Assembly: GCA_009192285.1 (NCBI GenBank)
Contig: WBVU01000018.1
Span: 682,001-746,000, forward strand
DNA: 64,000 nt
Direction of reading: 5' to 3'
Source: Morchella semilibera
Taxonomy: Eukaryota > Ascomycota > Pezizomycetes > Pezizales > Morchellaceae
Shown here: positions 25,749-39,021 of the stretch, piece by piece
Layout: every line of letters begins with the position of its first letter
Position numbering within the stretch: the first letter of the stretch is position 1
The notes under the pieces: generated by a model
Told to the model about the DNA's origin: nothing
What the model saw: the letters and a program-made list of their open reading frames with translations, nothing else
The model's database searches: none
Program-made: the position numbers and the translations under genes

Positions 25749-27868
25749 TCATGGACTGCATCCTTTTGGCACAACAACTCTCCCCTTCACATCCTCCTCT
25801 GCACATTCCCAGATAACTTCCTTGATACCTCTAAAAACCTTATCCACGGCATCTATCGCCCAAATGACATCGAGATGTTCATACTCCTCGATAACGGATC
25901 TATGAACAAGCTTCACGTCTGGCTCTTTTCCTTTATCAAATCTCCGCAGCAGCCTCGCTCCGTCCACAAGATCATCGTTTCCCGCTATCCACAACGCAAT
26001 CGGGGGACAGCGCGAATCATACCACGCACCACCACCAACCGAAGACGATGAAGAAGAAGCAGAGGGTGCTGGAGAGTGCTCACCCTCTTCACCGTCGTTA
26101 GGTCTTTTCCCGTTCGCAAGAGCGGATTGATGTTTCTGCTCTTGTTCTACTTCCTCGAGGGCTTCTTCTTCTTCTTCGGTGTGAGTAGAGAGGATGCATC
26201 TGTGACGAGCGAATCCACCTAACCACCAACGAAGCGTCTCAGATGAGACATAAACAGGCGCGAATTGGAAGAAACGGCTGCGGAGTCCTCGATCCCAGAG
26301 CCGATCACTCCAACCAAACAAGAACCAAAACACACGGTAACCGAGAGCGCCGTAGACGCTTGCAGGAACAGTTGAGTGCATCGTCAACATGAACGGGACG
26401 AACGCATGTATTCCAAAAACAATGCGGAACATACTTGGCGGAATGATCTTCATGAATTTAAAGTAAAACTTATCAATAAGTGGGCCTGCGTATACCGCAG
26501 GGGCAAGAGCACAAAATACTGCTATCTTCTCGCCGATATCAGGACGTTGTTGTTTAGCAAGAGCAACAAATGTTTGCGTTGTTCCCTGCGAGTGACAGAC
26601 GAGGCCTAGCTTCTTAAAGTGTGTGCGGGCTAGAATATGATTGATGAATGCAGGGAGGTCAAGGATACCCATTTGCCTAATATTCCATGCCCACATACGG
26701 GGATCGCTATACTTCAAGACCGTATGTGATGGGTTGAAACCGCAACGGTTGTTACCAAGCCAGACATCATAACCACTGGGACGAAACGGGTAAGTAAAAA
26801 GGAAAGGAAAGGAAACATATCCTGGGGATTGGCGGAAGGGGCGGACCTTTTGCAGAGATAAAATGCCAAACTATCTTCATCATTAACACAAAATGATCCC
26901 GAGCTCTGCAAAAGCCCATGCATAAGCAAAACTGGGTACTTCTTCCTTCCTACTCTTGCACCACCCTCACCAACCTCGCCAGGATAGTACGGCGGATCGT
27001 CGGGGTCATATATGTGCTGTAGGTTAATGAGAAAACCATCCTCCGTTTCTACCTGGAACTCCTCAAGCTCGAGCCCAACTCTTCTTGCATAATATCCGAC
27101 GTCACATAACAACCTATCCTTGCCGCCTGTACGCTGCCGATTCATTGCACCCCTCCCGCCGATCTCCGCTTCACCAAGGGTATCTAGTGAATTTTTCTTC
27201 TGGCTCTTCCACACTGCCTCTTCGAGCTGTCGTTTTTCGGCGCGCTCCTTTTCAATTTCGTAGAAAGGACGTGATGCGTCTGGATCTAGCCCCTTTAAAT
27301 TTTTGATTGCGTTTGATACAAAGACTGGTATTGATTTTGCGATAGACCCTGCCACAATCACACCAAGAAAAGAAAGTGATAAAGCTCCGCTTGTAACGCG
27401 AAAAAACATGCACTGCAACCTTCTCAGCGGGGTGGCAGGACCATACACTGGCAAAGGCGGGAACAATGGATTGGTTGATGCCGGCGCACGTTCTATATTC
27501 GTATGTGTTTCATCCTCTTCCCCACTCACGCCAGCTGTTCGTTTGATTTTATCTTTTGCCGCGTTAATAACAACTTGAGGAGACGCTTCTTCTTTACGTG
27601 GCGAACTCGATGATAATCCAAGCTTCCCTGCTTGCTTCTCTTCCTTTGATCTTAGGGAGTTGAGCTTTCGCGCTTCGCATAGTGGGACTCCCGGGAGCCT
27701 GTGGCCGTCCTCGGTCTCTATCACGGTATCGTTTGCGGTGATCTCGATTGCCTTGTACGCGGAACCTTCGTTCTCGCCCACGCCAAGAGAAATAGATTTA
27801 CCTTTAAGTGAATCATCTTCTGGGCTTGATAAGAAGGAGGACGTAGATGTAACAGAGGAGGGCGACAT
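25749..27868 (-). CDS. AB-hydrolase lipase / steryl-ester hydrolase (Tgl1/Yeh family)
   Basis: Probable membrane-anchored acid-lipase-type hydrolase acting on steryl esters or triacylglycerols, perhaps at lipid droplets. Two exons (26847-27868 and 25749-26775) with a 71-bp intron encode 682 aa. The N-terminal 150 residues are low-complexity and cytosolic-looking. A hydrophobic segment at about 157-184 is the likely membrane anchor. The AB-hydrolase lipase entry region (EDGFLINLQHI) is near 276, and the oxyanion HGLLQSSGSF near 317. GYDVWLGNNRCG follows the splice. The nucleophile motif is CHSQG with Ser403; the first Gly of GxSxG is Cys. Asp608/609 (GNDDLVD) and His641 (EYEHLDV) complete the triad. 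A Glu-rich, Ser-rich insertion near 500-550 separates the core from the last strands. Divergent from eS6 across about 1.4 kb. Substrate is inferred from the family only. Confidence 0.9.
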
Positions 27869-29230
27869 GATTCAGTTGTTTAGGGAGAACGAATTCGTGG
27901 GTATTAGTTTATATAAGAGGGTGTAAAAAAGAGTACACAACAAGCGGCAGCCGCGCCGTTGAGGGTCCTCCTGAGACAGGGAGGAGATGTCCTTCGAGTT
28001 GCGGTCGCTAACTAAAGCAGGGGGTGGGGGTAGGCACATGATGTCAGCGGCTGAAGAACGACATGCCAACCTGATCGGGGCCAGGCATGTGAAATCCAAT
28101 ACATCCTGCCAATCGAGTGACAGGAACACTTTATTGGAAGTTAACGTTTCGCAGATATGAGAAAAAAACTCTTCTGCGCTGGACGGGAGCGTTATTTTTA
28201 TTCGTCTAAACGCTCTGCCAACGCGCTTTGTAAGGACGTAATATTAGTGAAGAATAAACTCTAAGGGGGTCATCCAGAAACTCGACGTAGCGGCACGAGA
28301 AGGCTCCACGTCAGGTCTGATCTTTAAATCGCTGGTGCTAGGCACCAAGCTAAAGTTACATGATCACGTTCAGCTACCCAATGGACAGCAATATGTACGC
28401 AGAGCACTCTATTATTTCAACACGGGCGCTATATCGGGACCATCTGTAGGTACTCGGAGCCCTCTGGGAACTTTGTGTCACAACACCACAGCCCGCGACA
28501 ATTGAAATACCTATCCACGTTTGTGTATTCTCTCGCCACAGGGTCCCACCAAAAGATATGTCATCTGTATTTGTTATTGTATTTTTCCAAAGGTTTGAGA
28601 ACGCCGCCCTCACCTTGCTGCCTATCTGTATGGAGACCTTAAGAATATAAGGTCATGGAGCTAAGTGTGCGGTAGAGGTCTTGCCTAAGAATTTATAGGA
28701 AAGTCTGAGGTAGTGAAGGTTCTATGTCATCGGCCGCTAATGTTTCCTTCATGATCGGTCACTCGGGAGCCCCAAGACCACATGAAGGTCGGTTTCAGGG
28801 GGGTGGCCAAAAATACGTAAATTTATCGGAGCCTGTCGCAGGGGAGGAAGAAATGGGAATGACTCTTTGAAAGCACAGATTCCTGACACCGAGTCATACG
28901 CGATATCATCAAGACTAAACCCACTACTACCGGTCGGCCGGCTACCTGCAGATACCCGCAAAAAGCTTTGAATACCCTGTCTTGTGATGCATTATGAGCA
29001 GCGCAGGAAATGTTGTGGCTAGTGTAGGGTTAGCCATAAATTGCCCTAGCAGGCAGTCCCGCCTTGGCGCCACGCACACAATGGTCCGCAATACTCTGGC
29101 GCGTACACACACCGAAATTCTCAGGACCTACAGCAACAAAATAAACGACAACCCCGCCGACGACCCCCCCCCCCAGCGCACCGACTTCTCCGCCATACTA
29201 CGGCTGTAACAAACTAAAGTCGCCGCAATC
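27869..29230. other. divergent intergenic region between lipase and eS6 genes
   Basis: About 1.36 kb between the divergent start codons, so it should contain both promoters. An open frame at 28994-29209 ends just before the eS6 start but has no recognisable domain. No clear TATA box or ribosomal-protein motif was identified. Confidence 0.45.
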
Positions 29231-30401
29231 ATGAAGTTGAATATCGTGAGTTTCCCAGGTTGTCCCTTTGAATTTTGACTAAATTTGGTTTTTTTTATTA
29301 TCATGGCAACCCGCTAACTATAAGCTTCGTAACTAGGCGTAAGTTCTCTCTATCCTAGTCGATTTCAATTCCTTCAATAGCAGCTTCCTCCCTCGACTAG
29401 AAAACATAAACATTGAGATAAGATTGGATAGCTGGGAAGGAATGGAGGGAGAGGGAGGGAGGAGAGAGATGGAGGGAGATGGAAGCTCGGAGCACAGAAA
29501 AGCAAAGAATTAGGGACTAACTCAATGTTCCGACAAATAGCTACCCCGCCCATGGCACTCAGAAGTTGATTGAGATTGAAGATGAGCGTCTTCTCCGTGT
29601 TTTTATGGAGAAGCGAATGGGCCAGGAAGTCCCCGGTGACAGCGTCGGTCCTGAATTCGCTGGATACATCTTCAAGATCACTGGTGGAAACGACAAACAG
29701 GGTTTCCCTATGAAGCAGGGTGTTATGCACCCTACCCGTGTTCGCCTTCTTTTGTCCGCCGGCCACTCTTGCTACCGCCCAAGAAGGACTGGTGAGAGGA
29801 AGAGAAAGTCCGTCAGAGGATGCATCGTTGGGATGGACTTGGCTGTCCTGTCTTTGGTCATTGTCAAACAGGGTGAGAGCGAAATTGCCGGTCTCACCGA
29901 TGTCACCCATCCCAAGCGTCTTGGACCTAAGAGGGCCACCAAGATTAGGAAGTTCTTTGGTTTATCCAAGGATGACGATGTATGCACTCTCCCTCGCTAT
30001 TTGCCTTGTTATATTGGGTGGGGGGAATAATAAGTCACAGCCTTCTAACATAATTTCTTAAACACAGCTCCGCAAGTTCGTCATTCGTCGTGAGGTTCAG
30101 CCCAAGGGTGAAGGAAAGAAGGCCTACACCAAGGCCCCAAGAATCCAAAGGCTCATCACTCCTCAGCGTCTCCAGCACAAGCGCCACAGGATCGCTCTCA
30201 AGAAGAGGAGATCCGAGGCTTCTAAAGAGGCTGCTGTACGTCCCCCATAACTAGAGACCCTAGTATCAAACTAACGCGAAACAGGCCGAGTACAACAACC
30301 TTCTCGCCAAGCGTCTCAGCGAGGAGAAGTCCAAACGTTCAGAGGTTCGCAAGCGCCGTGCTTCATCAATGAGGACTGGTGCCGCCAAGCCTAGCGCTTA
30401 A
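29231..30401 (+). CDS. RPS6: 40S ribosomal protein eS6
   Basis: Small-subunit ribosomal protein. Exons 29231-29245 (MKLNI), 29337-29338, 29541-29979, 30068-30235 and 30285-30401 give 246 aa. The body matches eS6 throughout ([54 protein letters not shown]). The C-terminus ends in the basic RRASSMRT region that is phosphorylated in other eukaryotes. The N-terminus is odd. MKLNI ends in phase 0 at a GTGAG donor, but the main exon starts in phase 2 after a good branch site and AATAG acceptor (29540). The only in-frame solution I found uses a 2-nt microexon (GC, 29337-29338) between an AACTAG acceptor and a GTAAGT donor, giving MKLNIAYPAHGTQ. Identity is certain; the N-terminal splicing is a prediction. 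Confidence 0.93.
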
Positions 30402-32316
30402 ACCCTCAAAACAAATTCAAATAGAAAAATATCAAAAAAAAAAGTTTGTAATTTTTTTCCGGGCATATCGCTAGGGATCGGGTGCGGTCGGGCTGGGGAA
30501 GCGGGAGCAAAACTGTGATGAATTTAAAGAATAAAAATAAATTCTTTTTGTTCCTCTTTTGTGTATAAAAGTCATCACACCGGAAAACCTCACCCCACGT
30601 TTTCTCCCGCGACTGACCTGAAAAGACAATATACAAAATTCAGGCTTTTTATATCCTCTCTTTTCTATCTTTTTATTCTGGCTATGGTTTGTGGCTGGTG
30701 GTGCGGTATGGGATTGATTTGATATTATTATGGATGGGGTGTTCAAAATTTGTAGATTCTGCTCAATTAAGTTGGCGTGTTTTTGTTTCTTTCGAACCGG
30801 TGACCGCGTGAGTTCGTAGAAATCCTTCCACTTTGCGCCTCTCCGATCTCGAGGACTCCTACCTGGATTTATTTGCGTCGAGAAAATACCTCAACCTCTA
30901 GTGGCATGTCGCGCCCGAGTGATCATCTGTGAATAAACGACCCAAATCTATGATGCATGCAACACGTAGGTTATGGCAATGTATTGATTGATTGATTGGT
31001 TGGTATAAGGGGTTGGTGAGACAGTAACTTAGTAACCCGGTGCGCGGAAACCGGAGACAAAAAAAGTGGACATTGGCAGCAATCTTATAAAGTGCTTCCT
31101 TGAGTTCTCTTCCGTTGATCACGGTTTGGTTTTAACATTCAATCCTTTCCACGAAGGGATACGATCCGGGACTAGTACGGTCCATTGGTTAACCGAAGTA
31201 TCAATATAGTTCATAGGCCAATAACTATATGAATAATATTAAACCCAAGGCTATCAACGCTCAACATCAGCTTGGGCTTCTACCTCCGCTTATTTATGAG
31301 TATATACAAACTTAAGGGCTCAGGGCCCCAATAATCGAGACCTCACTGAAGTGTTTTTCTCTCCAAGCGGTCCGCTTGAGCTACAGTCAGGGGCGAAGAC
31401 CACGCCAGTGCTCCGTACTGCGAGTCCCTATTTATTCTTGTCTATGCCCAATACTATAACTCTTCTCTAATTTTAAGTAATCATAACTTACGGTATACAT
31501 GTACTATATAGGCAAATATCAATGGATCCCACCTTCTATATCTTTCGGCTAATAATTTCACGAGATGTCACTCGGTGGTACTTTAAATATATGTATCAAA
31601 CATCCATCCCCCCAGGTTTCGGTCTTTTTTTTTTTTGACTAATCTTTGCTCTAGGGGAAGTACATGTAGATTCCCGCTCCTGCGACATATTGACATGTCT
31701 CAACAAGTGTCGATCAATCCGTGCACGACCCTTCAACTTAAGGACATCCGGGTGCGCTACCTACAAACGTATATAGAACATGCTTTGCTGTGGCTAACAT
31801 TAAAACCTACTCCCATTGTCATTTTAAGAATTCCAACATCATGCGCGTTCAATAACGGACCACAAGCCTGTTACGTCGATTTTACCAACATCCCATTTGC
31901 CTTGAAATGCGAAAATAGGGTGGGAAACTTCGATTATAACCTGTCAACGGGAATTTTCTAATTAGCTAAGCTGTTAGATATCGAAACTTCTTGTCTCAAA
32001 GATAAATATCTAAGCACTCTAGTGGGTCAATCGGCAATGGCCATGAGTCTCTCCAAGCATTGACACCAGTCGAGCCGTGGGGAGCATAACTGCTGTATCC
32101 CTGGCGGCCCGAGGCTCAAGGGTTGATCGTTTCTGTGTCAGGTTATCTTGCGGTGGGGGATGACAAGCGTCGTGTACCCTATGTTATATCTCCGCTATCC
32201 AACTTAATTCAATGATAGTTTGTCAACGACACCGCTGATTACTATCCCCGACTTTTCAATGTTGTTTTGACCCTCTGATGCCTTGTACGTATACTGTTGT
32301 GGTTGGATTGCCAAGA

Positions 32317-32330
32317 CCCCCCCCCCCCCC
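32317..32330. repeat. 14-base C homopolymer
   Basis: An uninterrupted run of fourteen Cs in gene-free DNA; a 15-base G run follows about 600 bp downstream at 32928-32942. Confidence 0.9.
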
Positions 32331-32927
32331 TTAAAGCACTCCATGATGGTTTGACACCTGTCATATCATGCTGTTCAAGTTGAATTGACTTTCCCTATCA
32401 TGATGCTTAGCAGCGGACATTATACCTACCCGACTCACTCCCGAGTTTAATTTTAGGATATGGGATTACCAGTGGGATTACAAAACACATATTTCAAATG
32501 GCTTATGAGAAAGGCCTTCATATCTGTAAGATATGGCGGCCCCAAAACAATCCGGGGCACAAATACTCATGGTATTTCTGTATCATGGGACACGGTGACA
32601 AAAACCGCAATATTCTGGGGCAAAGGTTTTATGTGGATGACGTCTGACATTACTGACTGCTCGCTACAGTATCGTTTCTGCGTCTGTTCGATCATACACC
32701 GTCTCCATATAGTCATAGGCTGTGTATCATGAGACAATCATTTACAATCTGTTCGATCTGTGGAAAAACATCCCAACAACCCAATAACGCCTCCCAGCCA
32801 TTAGTGTTCTTCTTAGGTCTAAAGGAATCTTCATGCCTGACAGCTCAAAACTGAGGTTGCTCCTCTTATTTGAGGGATCACCAATACCGTGTCGATTAGT
32901 GGGCGAGGCCTGCCATATCATTCAATT

Positions 32928-32942
32928 GGGGGGGGGGGGGGG
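32928..32942. repeat. 15-base G homopolymer
   Basis: An uninterrupted run of fifteen Gs, then CGGGGG. Non-coding context. Confidence 0.9.
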
Positions 32943-33341
32943 CGGGGGAGGTTCTTTCAAATATTATTTGCCGCAGTATTTATCGAAGAAACTCTAGTTT
33001 TGATTGTCATTGGTCTTCAAAGGTCCAAAAAGGACAGGGCATCAAAATGCTTGTACTCTATCTATGGCTTAGACCACCTTTCATCACTTTCTTGTCCATT
33101 GATGGGTGATCGTCCGGTAAATCCTGCTATGCAAAAAGACTGGCCAATTACCCGTACGACTTAACGTCCGACCAAGTGCATTTAAAACAACCAGGGTTGG
33201 TGGAAATTCAACCCTAATAAGATCTACTTATATAGGGCTATAGTTCGTCCCCTAACCCAGTCATATACCGACCTTTTCCAACGGGGTTGAGATAAAGTAC
33301 TACGGGTGTAGGGTAATGCCACTACAGACTCACCCGTAGTA

Positions 33342-33520
33342 TGGCGCGAGAAGGCATAGGGGGTGGGGGTGTAAACCTCAGAGGAATTTTTTTTGTATGG
33401 GAATTAGACCGTTAGGCTAGGCACTAGTACAATTATGGGAGTAGATCTCCCAATTTCTATAGACTGATTGGCTGCAAACGCTGAAGTTTACACACCTACC
33501 CTCCATAGCTTCTCGAGCCA
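33342..33520. mobile_element. MITE-like element, family A copy 2
   Basis: A 179-bp copy of the element at 11063-11230, with longer preserved ends. The first 40 bases (TGGCGCGAGAAGGCATAG... to GTGTAAACCTC) pair with the last 40 (GAAGTTTACACACC... to CTTCTCGAGCCA), with TA on both flanks. The central ACTAGTACAATTATGGGAG block is identical in the two copies. Non-autonomous and probably Tc1/mariner-derived; similarity between copies suggests moderate age. Confidence 0.8.
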
Positions 33521-34563
33521 TACATTGTTATAATTCGCTATTAGTTACCCACCTACAGCATATGAAGTAATAAATAAATAAACCCACCTACAGCAAAATT
33601 CCACACTCCAGAGGTGGGTGACAACCCATGATTTTAACTTTGCCCCCAAGCTCGGGAGGGGTGGGTGGTGATAAATCTCCAGGAAGTTGACTTTGCGGTA
33701 TCAATCCATGATAATTTGGACCGAAGCCTCAGTGGCGCGTCACAGGGGCTGGGTACTGCAACTTTCCACAATCATATATCCACGATGTTTGTAACCATGA
33801 CTATTTCCTTCTGAGTCATCCAGCAGCACTCGGAAGGATCCACACACAGTTTTAAGCCAAACCGCACTCCGGCACCATCCTCAACTTGACAGCCTGACTG
33901 CCATCAAGCCTGTGCATAACCTTGGAGTTCTTGAAATTGTTTGCGTAGGTACATATTCCACATTCCTCGAACCCAAGGGTCCACACAAAACGTAGGTCTT
34001 TATTTTCCACCTCCGTTCCCAGCACCGACCTCTTCAAGTCCAAGTACCTGCCCTAAACACGATATATTTCTACTCGCATAATTTTGGCCCGTTCCCCGAA
34101 TTGCGCAATGACCCTGATAGCTGGAACCTGAAAGGGTTGCTCGAGCCTCGCTGTTAACGCATGTTGATTATCCCAATGTTTTGGTTAAAGTTTCTCTGAC
34201 ATGGCCTCTGAGTGTGTTTAATCACTGATATACATTGCTCAACAAGTCTACAGCGCCTTGTGCACGAATAGACTCAGCTGGAATTTTATGCACTTGGTTA
34301 GGGCAAATGGTATACTATGAGGGGAGGGAAACAAGTGTGCGGTCAGACCTTACATAATATTTATTACGTGCAATCGTCTTTTCTCTCGGAGCATTCCGCA
34401 GGCTCCATTGCGCGGCTGTTGAAACATATGGGTGAACCGCCTAGCCGATCTTGGATGGCGAAACTACTGAGACTCTGATAAATGGGGTGATAAAAATGAC
34501 GAATCTAAGCAGGTAGCGACAAGACTCAAACTTAACTCACTCACACTCCACCACCGGTTTTCT

Positions 34564-34591
34564 CGCCGCCGCCGCCGCCGCCGCCGCCGCT
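34564..34591. repeat. GCC trinucleotide microsatellite
   Basis: About nine tandem GCC units in non-coding DNA. On the minus strand it gives an Arg run in a short open frame, which I do not believe to be a gene. Confidence 0.85.
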
Positions 34592-36813
34592 CATCTTCAT
34601 CCGCAAAGAACGTAGACCGAAAAAATTGGTGCAGCCTCCATTGGCTGAAACAAACATGCATCATAGGTACTCAGATGTCTCAGACCCCCTCCGGATATTA
34701 GGACCATGGCAAGACGAGACGTCAATGAGGCGTACCAAGTACCGGGTTGCTACTTGCCCGCATATCCTGTCTGCCTATCTGCCTGCCCATTTAGTTGACA
34801 TGTAGATAGGTAGATAGGTGGTAGGGTCAAGGTAAGTAAGTAAGTGACTGAGGGCAATTCCCTGGATAGCCACTCGCACTCAGGTTGATCCGTCGAGAGC
34901 CAGGTTAATCCGCTGGGCAGACCCCCGAAAAAAACCGCAATTTACTGTTCTCCGGGCCGTTTAATGAATTTCAGCTGCTCATGTATCCCGCCTAATACGG
35001 TTCTCTCCTCTTTACTATTAGTCCCGGGAAACCAGCTAGCTAGGACAACTAGTCCGCCGTTCTTCGCGAGATCCTGGATACACAATGAAGATCACCACTA
35101 TAAACCCGTCCCCATTTTCAGAATTGGGCTCTCTGAACTGTTCTCTTCTATGAGGTTGATCCTCGTTGCAAAGCTGGGAGCTGGGAATATCCATGGTACT
35201 GCCGGTTGGCATATTTTGTGACTGCTGACAGGCTAAATCTGGCGCGGGGAAAAACCGGAGTTAGACGCAATTTCTCTGCCTGTTATGTTCATGCATTCAA
35301 TACGTCTATTAGTTACAAAATAATTAGAAAAAGCATCTTGTTAAGCGAGATATGTGTGTAGGTACACATGCAAGATAGGGGTATACATGAGCAGCAGCGC
35401 TACTGTAATTATGGAACGAGATGGGACGAGATTACTACATGTAGTGTAGAAGCCACTCAGCTAACTACTTCGTGCTCTAGTTAGAGATACAGGGATATTC
35501 GGACAGAGTACCGGCGCCGTATCTGTACCACCAACACAACGACTTCACGATACTTAACTACATGGACATACATGAAATAACAATGTACTAAATGCCCAAG
35601 GTGCGGGGTACGTTGGGACAGTAGAGCTAGAGCTGGATCTGGAGAGATGTCAGGAAATAGTAGTGTAAGATATATGTGAGTGAACCCCTGCGATTCAAGC
35701 CTAGACTTCGTCTTTCCTGGGATACCTGATTGCAAGATCGGAATTGTTACTAGTAGTAGCGAACAGCTTGCCCTACTAATATTTTCGGAGACTTATGGTC
35801 CAATCATGCTACTGGGTTACAAATAAGGCGTTAAGCAGTGGGGTTAGCTACATGTACTACAGTACATACATGTACCTATCAAGTATTCTAGAGTCTTCAT
35901 TGCTCTATTTGAGTACTAACATGCTATGTACTTTCCAACACGGAAAAAAAGAAAATTGTGTAAATCAGGGAGGCACACTATTTACTGGTTTGCTAGGATA
36001 AGACTATTACTCCAGTCTAACTATTACAACTATTAGCAACTGAATTATCGCTTCCAAGGGAAAAGGTTAATATCTTTGCCGGGCTTTCCTGTACCACTTT
36101 CCTGACCACTATCCTATCTGCCTTCTATTGGTCGCGCCTGCATACGCCTAACCGCACTGATTGATATTTTCCAAATAATAAATAAAAAACTCCAATATAC
36201 ATACTCTACTGACTGAGTTTTATTTGATAACTATTAGCAAAGGCCCCACTCCTCCTCATTACGGCAACAAACACACGCCCCCACCCCATCCCCTCAATCC
36301 ATGGCCGTGGCCATGGCGATCCCCAGGTTCCGAGAAGCCGCGCAGAGAGCACCATTTTTTAGGGAGCGTACCGTTATATCGGAAACTCTTGTACTCCCGA
36401 GTCATATCATCATCGATATTCCACGCGACTATATATATGTAATCATGCGTATAGGGTGCTTATTGGTAGAAAGGAGGGGCGCCGCATACCTGCTTGTGTG
36501 AAATGCAGGGCAGCGACCTGAGTGACGGGTTTGAGGTGGTACGGGGGCTCGTCTTCGTGCCCATTTTAAACAGTGTAGAGTTTCGGACATAGGTGCAGCG
36601 AGCGCTGCAGGTAAAGTGGCCGCCAGCCGGGGCTAACCCTATCTGTTCCTAAGAGCGGAGGAGAAACCACTTGTACCTGCTGAATAACTACATGTAGCTA
36701 ACTAACTAACGAATGTACATCAAGGCTATTGGAGGGACGACCGTGAGTGAAACCTACCTACTGACTGTGTGTAAATATATCTCTCCCCTCACCTTCACTA
36801 CATGTAGTTTCTC

Positions 36814-36837
36814 TCTCTCGCTCGCTCGCTCGCTCGG
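36814..36837. repeat. CTCG/CTCT short tandem repeat
   Basis: Tandem CTCTCTCTCG followed by repeated CTCG units in intergenic DNA. No associated gene. Confidence 0.8.
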
Positions 36838-38982
36838 TACAGTGCATATCCTTGCGCGCGCACGCCCACGGGAATTATTAATCGCAATACGAACAGCACC
36901 CACTGTGGTTAGGTGCGATGATGTAGTTAACGCGTACCTGCTCTACTCTAGAATTACCTACTTGCGCCGCAGATAGAGTAGGAAGTCAGGGCAATCTTGG
37001 TACCCGGTATTGAACTTGGCCGGGATGGATGGACTGAGCTGTTGACTGCTTCGGGTCTTGTCTTTGGTGCTCAGGGGCCAAGTAAAATCATAACTCTAAA
37101 TCGCGGTAGAGTAGAGAATAGGGAAGCTACACTCTAGAAGAGCACCCTATAGTAGGTTAGAGATTTTGTATCCTACTCATTATCTGCAGGGAATTGGGGT
37201 ATGTACCCAGAGGCCCCTAAAAGTGATATATGCAACGGCTTGGGATTGCACTATTAGGTGAGGCCTTAGTAGACCCACAACCACCTTGATTTCGTTTATT
37301 TAAATATGATCGATGAATTCTTTATACTGACCTATTTACTCTGTATACCATATATTGTTGCTTCATTAGGGCCACAATTGGGTCGCATGTAGTTGAAATT
37401 GTCACTTTCCGGCACCCTTGGGTACATAGAGTATCTACATTCTAGTCTAAATACTCTAGTTCCAGTTTCTAGTAGCAACTCATCCACCAATGTTCGCCTG
37501 GATCGGACGGAGGCGACACTCCCCTACACTCCCTACTCTCCTGCTGCCCTCCTCCCACTTACGGCCAGTCATGCACTAGCTAGCGCCCCCCTTCATACAT
37601 GTAGAGTACATGTAGCTACATGTATACTATATAGACTATCGCGCGTCTTAAGTCGTCTTGTCTTTTCTGCCTGCTAGCGATCCAGGGCAGATCAGATCTA
37701 GCTTCTTCGTCTCCGTCACATATATCACTCACTCATAAAGGGGCTCAAGCGGGAAGGAGGTAAAAAAAAAAAAACAAGTTTTTAACCCTTCCGGAAGAAT
37801 TTTTTTTTTTATTTATATTTTTTCTCCCCCCTTCGGCTTGTCGGTTATATGTAAAATAAAAGCAAATTGCGCTCTAGAATTATGGGTTAACAAGGTGAGG
37901 GTCGCTTTGACCCTTCCGTTCACGAGAACGGGACTAGGCTAGGTAGCCCTCCTTCCTCAGTGGCGGGCGGGATTTCGTAAGCAGGTGGGAAAATGGTAAT
38001 TTAACTTTTGTGAAAGGGGGGGGGTATTTGGGTTTGGGTTTGCGGAAATGGGGGGTCGGTAATAAGCGATGGGGGTGGACCCTGGTGAAATGGCTACATA
38101 CGGTAGAGGCGGGTGGGATTGAATGGATGGGCTGGGACCTGTCGATCTTGGCTTGGGGTGCTTATGTGGTCTAGGGTTACGGTAGGTAAACCACATGGGC
38201 CGGCAAGATGAACAGTAGGCACATATCGTGGTAAGCAGCAGTACGTCTCTGTGCTCGCTTGCTCGTGGACGACGAGACGAGACGAGACATCCACATTTGG
38301 AAAGATAAGGGCTCAAACTGCACTGCGCTGCAGCTGCTCAACGCACGTTGTGTGTGTGTGTGTATCATAAGAACCTGCCTAGGTAGCTAGCTACAGCGAG
38401 TGTCGTGAAAGGAAGTCTTTCTAGAAGGGTCTGTGGAATTGTTTCACCGGTGGCGTAATCTGCCGACAGCCGCTGGGGTATTTGTTTTGCTGATTGGTTC
38501 TGCGGTTGTTTGGGAACCGTCATGAGGGTTGAGCTAAGACAAAGAAAAGTGGGAGCAAGAATATATGAAAGAAATGGATGGATGGGTGGATGGAGGGATC
38601 AAGGGAAGAAGGGGAGAGTTTGCGCAGACAGGTGTGGAGGGTGGTGTGGTGTGTGGTGAAATGTGTGTGGCGTGTGAAACTATCGTGGTACGTACTTGGT
38701 GAGGTGAGGTTGATTGATGCTAGAGGAGGGTGGTAATGGAATATCGTATTGATTACAGTGGCCCAGCCCCGGCCCAGTGATGGTAATGATATTTTGAGTT
38801 GCTGCTGCAGGCCCTGGCCGGGGAATATCTCCTCGATCCTCGGTTCCGACGCCGCAAGTTACTCTAATAGACTAGAGTATGTGTATAATCTCCATCGCAT
38901 ATTATTATACTCGTACTCGAGCTCGATCGTGAACGAGGCAATCCCGCCCTAGCCTACCTGCTCTTGTGTCCTGCCCAGGTGT

Positions 38983-39021
38983 GCGGATGCTAGCTCAAAA
39001 GGCGGATGCTAGCTCAAAAGA
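38983..39021. repeat. tandem duplication of a roughly 20-bp unit
   Basis: The unit GCGGATGCTAGCTCAAAAG is present twice head to tail. Non-coding. It is similar in size to the duplicated unit at the splice donor near 57061-57100, but unrelated in sequence. Confidence 0.85.

Noticed and set aside
33852-34043. A minus-strand open frame (LGFEECGICTYANNF) that looks somewhat protein-like, with a further open stretch downstream
   Set aside because: I cannot identify the family or join it to other exons. It may be a remnant of a host gene, but support is too weak to list.
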